A stretch of DNA of 64,000 nt, from assembly GCA_018873245.2 (NCBI GenBank), contig JAEMBT020000008.1, positions 11,135,172-11,199,171 of the forward strand, in the 5' to 3' direction. The first letter of the stretch is position 1, and each line of letters opens with the position of its first letter. The position numbers and the translations under genes were made by a program. This document shows positions 57,669 to 64,000 of this stretch, piece after piece. The stretch is from Archegozetes longisetosus (lineage: Eukaryota > Arthropoda > Arachnida > Sarcoptiformes > Trhypochthoniidae). The notes under the pieces were generated by a model, which had not been told where the DNA came from, searched no databases, and saw nothing but the letters and a program-made list of their open reading frames with translations.

Positions 57669-60600
57669 GAGAGAGAGAGAGAGTGAGGGAGGGAATCTCT
57701 TCTTTAAATTTGTAATGAGAAAGATCTTCAGCTCATACTCTATGCATATAAAAAAGTGCTTGAATTGTAGAGAACTCTCCAATTAAGTTATGCTGTAAAA
57801 AGTGAGTTAATCCCAAACTGAGCAGTACTTTATTTGAATAAATTGACAGTAAAGGAAGAGAGAAAGAGATCACATAGAGTTTGAGGAATGAAGAGTATCA
57901 CAAATTGGATGCCATCACTTTCTAGCTAAATAAAACTAATCTCGCAAAGTAGGTCTCACTCTAATTCCACTATTAGTATATATCACGAGAAATAACTGTA
58001 CAGCTTTCATGTCGTTCAATTATACTCTGCCTGTTTGGTTTAGTTATGAAAATTAATATATGTATGAGTTATATAAATACGAGATGTTGAGCGTTCGTTA
58101 ATTCATGATTTCTTGTATGAGTTGTTATTCTCTGCAATCTAATTAAAAAAAGCTATGATTAACGAGTTATAAATAGTACTTGATTTACGAGAACTTAAGT
58201 CAATCGTAATATTTAGAGTCATATTAATAGGGTCTGTGTATCAATATTTAATTTCTGATTATAATGAGCTTTTATTATGTACTTATGTTACTAATCAACG
58301 GAAAGTATATTCTTAATTGTATAGGTTTTAGTACCTCAGTATATGGTCTGAAATTCCAACTGAAGGATACAACACAATTCTAATAAACAGGTTGCCTTCT
58401 ATTTTTCCAAGAGATATGATATTCCAGATTTTAGAATTAATTAGCAAAATGCAATCATTATCTGATCAGACTTGAAAAATTTTCTCTAATATTCATTATT
58501 AATGCAAAAAGCATCATAATTGAGAGAATGATATCAGAGAACGTAAGGTTATATGCCTTAAAATTACAAAGAATTTTTTATAACATTTATAATTCTGCTG
58601 TCGTAAACGTTAAATTTGGTAATGAAAGATTAAAAAGCCTATATTTATGAAATAGAATTTGAAAAATTCAATTTTAAATTTTCAAAATTATTTAGTAAAA
58701 TCAAATTTCTAATCAGTTAACTGTAATTTTAAAGATTCAAACCTGTATTTTGATTTTAAAAAACTAATAGATAGAAAGCTAACTTTCATGCACCTTCAAA
58801 GTAAAACAATTTTGCTTCAGCGAAAAATATATTTCTTTTATTTTGCTCATCTTTTATTGGGAAAACTCTGATATTATTGGACCGGAAACTGGTTATAATG
58901 CCTATGCTTATAGCCAAATTCCGAATACATGAAACGTGTATTAAATACAAGACGCAGAACCTGAGCCTACCATCAAAATTGTCGTGCCATTCAATGCCGA
59001 GAAGCTTCAAGAATATATGATAAGGATGTGAATCAATGTATTATAGGGATAAAAGATTGTAAGGATAGTTATTTTACAGACAGTGCTACTCATTTTTCTT
59101 TCACATCAAATTTATGCTAAAACCTTAGAGTATTAGGCCTTATGAAATTTTCTACTAAACCTATCTTTTGCTATTCAGTTGAGAAACTAATTTAATTAAA
59201 GTTTTATGGGTTTTAGTGTTTGCAGTAAAAATTAATATTTTATGCTTACAGCCATAACAGTTATAAACGTGAACCAAGATAAAAATTGAATGCATTTTAC
59301 GAATTCTTTTTTCATAAAAATGTATATATATTTTCTACCACCATAAAATAATTTTATTTTACGATTAAATACTTCTGAATATCAGAGCAAATATCTCTCG
59401 TATAACTTCTCAAACTTCTATATTTCTCTATTTTATTATTGATTTTGCTAACAATCACACTCTTTATAACTTGAAAGCCTGTGGCAATTCTTCTCTATTG
59501 GACTTCAGCCATAGATAGCATTAATTTTGCGGCTAAACATTCGCTGCACACAAAATATACGTTTCCAGCACTGACACTAAAATTAGTTGAAGAGCAAAAG
59601 AGTTATTATCTTATGATTAATAAATAAAGGAACGCTTGGATTGATTTCATTATATGAAAGCCGACAACAATTTTTCACCAGTCGTCACTTTGATCTGATA
59701 TTAAAGAGGAATTATTATTATCATTATAATGTTAAATTAGATTTAATTAGATTTAATTAGACGAAAAGCGAGGCAAAAAAGCGTTTTCTGATGCTCAATA
59801 ATCCAGAAATTAAAACTCCTCGTTGAAAGAGAAATTAATTGTGATGGAAATTAATCAGAACTTGAACAACGCTTCATCTAATTATCACGTAAGCACTTGT
59901 TTGGGCAAAGCAATTGTTTGGGTGAAGCAATTGTTTCTCTGGCTTCAGTTTTCAGTACTTTAAATAAATGCTTCTCTAAATGGGTTCGCCTCTTATTTCT
60001 TTTGCAAAGCAGAGTGCTTTGTATGCATAAGAATGCTCTTCAATCCGTAAATTCTTGTTCAACCGAATGACTCCTAATATTCGTGAGCAGATACGCATGA
60101 CTACGATCCAGGATTCATTCTTTATTTAAACGTACAATTGTTTCTCGTTATAAATGCAATCGATTCATAATAAACGTAATTTTAATTAGAGTACAAATTA
60201 AAAAAATATATATAATTATCGTAAACCATACTATTTTCTACAAATCGATTTGGAGCTTTTTTCATAATTCGATGATTTATAACTGATTACTACCTTTTAT
60301 GATAATAATAGAAGGCTTTCTCATCACAAGAATGTCATTTTCGTTTTATTAATGAGAAAAATTTGTTGAGACACTAATCCATCATAACTGTCAGTTTACG
60401 ACTGTATTCCTGCATCCCTTCCGTAGATTTTTGTATCAAAAACGAGAAAGTGTAAAAAAGTGTGAATTTGTCAATTAATTCCTTATAAAGAAGAACAATA
60501 AATTTGAATCAGTTCTTAGTTGTGAACTTTTTTCATTAAAATTTTGATCAAAATAAATTTGCTTTTCTTTCAACTCTATTAAGCTGTTCTATTTGTTACT

Positions 60601-63600
60601 GTTGATCCAAAAAAAGTAAACCTAGTTTAAGTTTGTTTTCCGATCAAAGGACTCCAATCTAGATTTTCTATAGTATCGCTACAAAGAAGCTGCAAAAACC
60701 GATTATATCTTATATAAAGTGCAGTCAATAGCGAACAAATATTTGTATTTAACGCTATTCAATCAGACATTGAAAGGGATTATTTCATTTGGACCTCAGT
60801 TTTCAAAGTCTTAGCTAAAGCTCTTATAAGAGAAGGTTTGAACCAAGTTTTGCTGAACTCTGCTAATGTTTAAGAACCGGATTCAAGTACAATTCTTTTG
60901 AGTACAAAAATTGTTTGATTGAAATAATTAGGATATATTTGTCTTTTATAAACTTTATTTTCTATTATGATGGTAAGGCTTAAAATTCTATAGTGATGAA
61001 TTAATCTGGTTGTGCCATTATTAATCACATTCAAAAGTACCAAAATATTAACTTGTCAAAGTAAGTATACAGGTTCTTTTTTTGGAACAAATAGAAATGT
61101 AATAAATTAGATTCATAGTCATTTTATAAGATTATATTTTTTGTTTTTATCCTTCAAGAAAGTCCATTAATATGAAAATAATTAAGAGTAATGAATAACT
61201 AGATAGAGTTTAGGAAATATTGAGGAAACCGCGTAGAGTTGAATGAAAATGGTTGTTTTATGTTGACTTAAGTAGGCCCAAAATTTGAATCAAATCTTAA
61301 TATATAAAAAATTAAGTTTACGTAACCAATATACCTACTAGCTTTGAAATACATGAAGCAATAGATTTAACATAATTGATTATTTACAGCCTGTAGTTTA
61401 TTGAACTTTATTCAATCATAGAAAAGCTATTTGAAATTTAAAACTAAAAACTTAGATCTTCGAGCATTTTCATTCTATTTGAACAAATTATGCAGCTTTT
61501 AGGGCATTTTGTCTGACGCAAATTATTTAAATTTTATTCCATCAATACTATTTTAAGCTATCATTCCTGCCATGCCCTTCAGAACTTTGCGTTGTTTATC
61601 TGATATTTAGACATTTTTTCAATTTTAATAATGGTTTCTGTTTAGAGAAGCCAAATTTTGTTCAACTAAATAATTGAAACACATCAATTATCTTTTTTCT
61701 TAATGAAAACATTGCTATCGATTAATGCGAACTCTTTTATCAAAAAGTTAAATCACATTTAATTATACACTTAATTTTAGAAAATAGTTCTTCGTACTCA
61801 TTTCAATGTCTTATATCGTCGCGAGCTTATTAACTAAAGTTGATGGCAAAAATAAGCTAAAGTGATTTCTTCTCAATGTTTAGTTCTGAGTAATATCTTA
61901 TGATTAATATAATGAAGTAAAATCCGAGATTTGTATATTAATCAAAACTTTTATTTAGTCAATTCTCTCCAGAATTTGATGGACTGCTTACAGATAAGAG
62001 TGAAAAATTTGAGTGCTTTTTTATGAGTCGAGTTCATTTCTTTATTATGAAATGCAAATACTGGAGAAATGAACGCTCATAAATACTTGAGCATAAAGTA
62101 CAAGGATAGTCGTTTATTTTTATCTGAATTATAGGATTCCGTTGCATTAGAACTGCCTGAGGCTTTCAAATAGTTAAGGCCTGGAATCGAATCGATATTC
62201 AAGTCTAAAACATTAAAGCTGACTGAAATAGCATTGAAGAGATGTTTACTGTTATACATTACACTCTGTTTTGTACTAAAAAATCGATTATTATTTTTTA
62301 ATGCACTTAAAACTTCTGCGATAAACCATACCTTTAGAGTCAAAATACATTCAATTTTATTAAATTTCATGAAATTCATACTCTTCTCCATAAATAAATT
62401 TAAAGCAATTTTATAGAAAAGTCCTCGACTTGAGATTCAAGTCATGATTTTCTGACAAATTTTATTGAACTTTCTAGAAGTTGAAATTGAAGAAAAGTGA
62501 AAGTACTTTACAACTTTCGAATCAAGATTTCATAGCTTGAGGTGAAAATAGAAAAATAGAAAAATTGAAAGATTGTTAAGAATCTGATGTGGGATCTGGT
62601 TTGAGGGAAACCTTAATTAAAAAAGAAGTGATTCACTTATACCATGATATGAGAACTTTTTCTTACTTAATATAATTCTCTAAACAGTATTTTATAGTTA
62701 CCACTGGAATTCTGATATTAAACAACAGATGCTACTGTAAAAACTTAATTTTGACTCTTATGTCATCTTTTTCTCATTTCTTGTGTCTTATCTCAAATAA
62801 AGTTAAGTCGTTGTGAAAAAGAGGAATCAATGAAAAACATGGTTTTTAGGTCAGTATTGAAAACCCATTTGTGAACTTTTAGTCTTTGACTTATACTTGA
62901 AATCTGCTCTCAGTGCACTATCTTTTTTAGAAATAATGAGTTCTATTGTTATTATCTTCTTTTCTGATTGTGGTATTTTTGTGACAATACTGTGAAAATG
63001 GATTTCAAAGAAAGAACTCTTTTGTATAATTCTACGAATAATATGTTTTGAAGCAAATAGTTCATTCTAACATCTAATACAGAATGATAGATCGTTTTCA
63101 TTTTTCAAACTATTCTGAAACCAGGAAATTGTTAGAAATGTTTTACATGTCAGATGAATCGAATTTTAAATAATTTCTATATCGAGGTGATTTATTGAGC
63201 CAGTTGATGAAAAAGTATTTATCCAACTCTTATTGAAGTGTGAGTTTGATTTTGCTTGTCAAATATTCACAGTTCTTAATGAATTAAAAGTTAAAGAAAA
63301 CTAAGCTTAAAAAATAACATGCGAGAGGAAATAAGCAGTGGCTCAGCTATTAAGGGCCTTCTGGTACCATCAACTATTAAAATCTTTCTAATAATAAGAT
63401 AATTCACTGAAGTTTTTTTTTGCAGAATCTGGTATTTGAATTATGCGCTCAATTTATAATTATTAATTAGTGTAACATTCCTTTACTATAAGAAAAAGTA
63501 CTAAGTTCCACCTTTGCATACATTTGATTTAATTCTCATATTTATAGTGCATGAGCGTATTTTACTTTTAAGCAAAACAAGAATCTTCTGATAGACTTCA

Positions 63601-64000
63601 TAAGAAGACCTTATAGTTATATATTATTTTAAACACTAATACTTGTGTAATAGTTAGCTGAAATTTTTTTCACATTCAGCTAACCTTGGTCCAAAAATCG
63701 ATTAATTGGTTATCCAAAGATAGCTTGAAATTCGATTCAAGGGTTATTTGTACATCAAATTGTTTAAGCTCAAGATGGAAAATGCTTATTTTGTAAGCAT
63801 CGATTTTTACAATTTTCAACTTTGATTAAAAGTAATATTTTTCTCAGTTTTGTATTAATCATATCTATACTAATAGCTGAGGATCACTAAATTTACATCT
63901 CTTTCTGTATTTTCGGATGTCTTTCTCACTTTAACAGCACATTCGCAAACTTTTCTCTTTGACAACGAATACGCTGTACTTCCGAGCTTTACTTTTACTA
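52564..64000. other. long gene-poor AT-rich region
   Basis: About 11.4 kb without a recognisable protein, RNA gene or bounded transposon. Open frames (for example 58786-59010 and 62077-62391, both minus strand) have no domain or splice context. It could be one long intron of the gene suggested at 52401 or simple intergenic DNA. Confidence 0.4.
57624..57693. repeat. (GA)n microsatellite
   Basis: About 70 bp of GA repeats, nearly perfect for the first 40 bp and then interrupted by GGG and GTGAGGG units. Confidence 0.95.

Noticed and set aside
57591..57782. Ser/Leu-repeat protein frame on the minus strand
   Set aside because: It is the translation of a GA microsatellite.

Overview
The window is nuclear DNA of an animal, most likely an arthropod and probably a mite. 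It is very AT-rich, genes are sparse, the introns I can place are short GT-AG introns (59 to about 340 bp), and DNA transposons are dense. There is no operon structure. The mite guess rests on three things: a divergent ionotropic-receptor gene, a Harbinger and Tc1/mariner load typical of arthropods, and bacterial-type secondary-metabolism and polysaccharide-lyase genes. From memory, laterally acquired terpene synthases have been reported in trombidid mites. The assignment is inference; no species marker is present.

Layout. 0.6-2.2 kb: a bacterial-type class II diterpene cyclase (copalyl-diphosphate-synthase-like), intronless and broken by one frameshift. 3.6-6.2 kb: a tandem pair of small secreted proteins that join a cysteine-rich Diedel-like domain to two EF-hands. 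6.5-18.2 kb: a transposon graveyard holding a hAT-type MITE, a PIF/Harbinger element with its Myb/SANT partner gene and transposase, a Tc1/mariner transposase split by a second hAT MITE with a perfect 8-bp duplication, several terminal-inverted-repeat (TIR) elements and a tRNA-derived SINE. 20.6-23.3 kb: a four-exon secreted heparinase II/III-family polysaccharide lyase whose spliced reading frame closes exactly at 653 residues. 24.4-28.9 kb: three palindromic MITEs around a decayed Tc1/mariner transposase. 28.9-30.9 kb: an ionotropic-receptor-like gene on the minus strand.

30.9-42.2 kb is more repeat. It includes a large foldback palindrome (37.6-41.0 kb) carrying two later insertions, one of which itself carries a piggyBac-type MITE. 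It also holds remnants of a Ty3/gypsy integrase and a Mutator-like element, and a broken helical gene of unknown function (36.2-37.4 kb). 43.1-48.2 kb: a small BTB-BACK family in decay; two of its copies share one frameshift at the same codon. 48.2-64 kb holds no recognisable protein gene. A plausible 5' exon pair at 51.0-52.6 kb may begin a gene whose next exons lie beyond the window.

The genes do not form a pathway. The most interesting content is the pair of bacterial-type enzyme genes (one intron-bearing and apparently intact, one intronless and damaged), the Diedel/EF-hand architecture, the shared BTB frameshift, and the stacked palindromic insertions that give a relative timeline of transposition.
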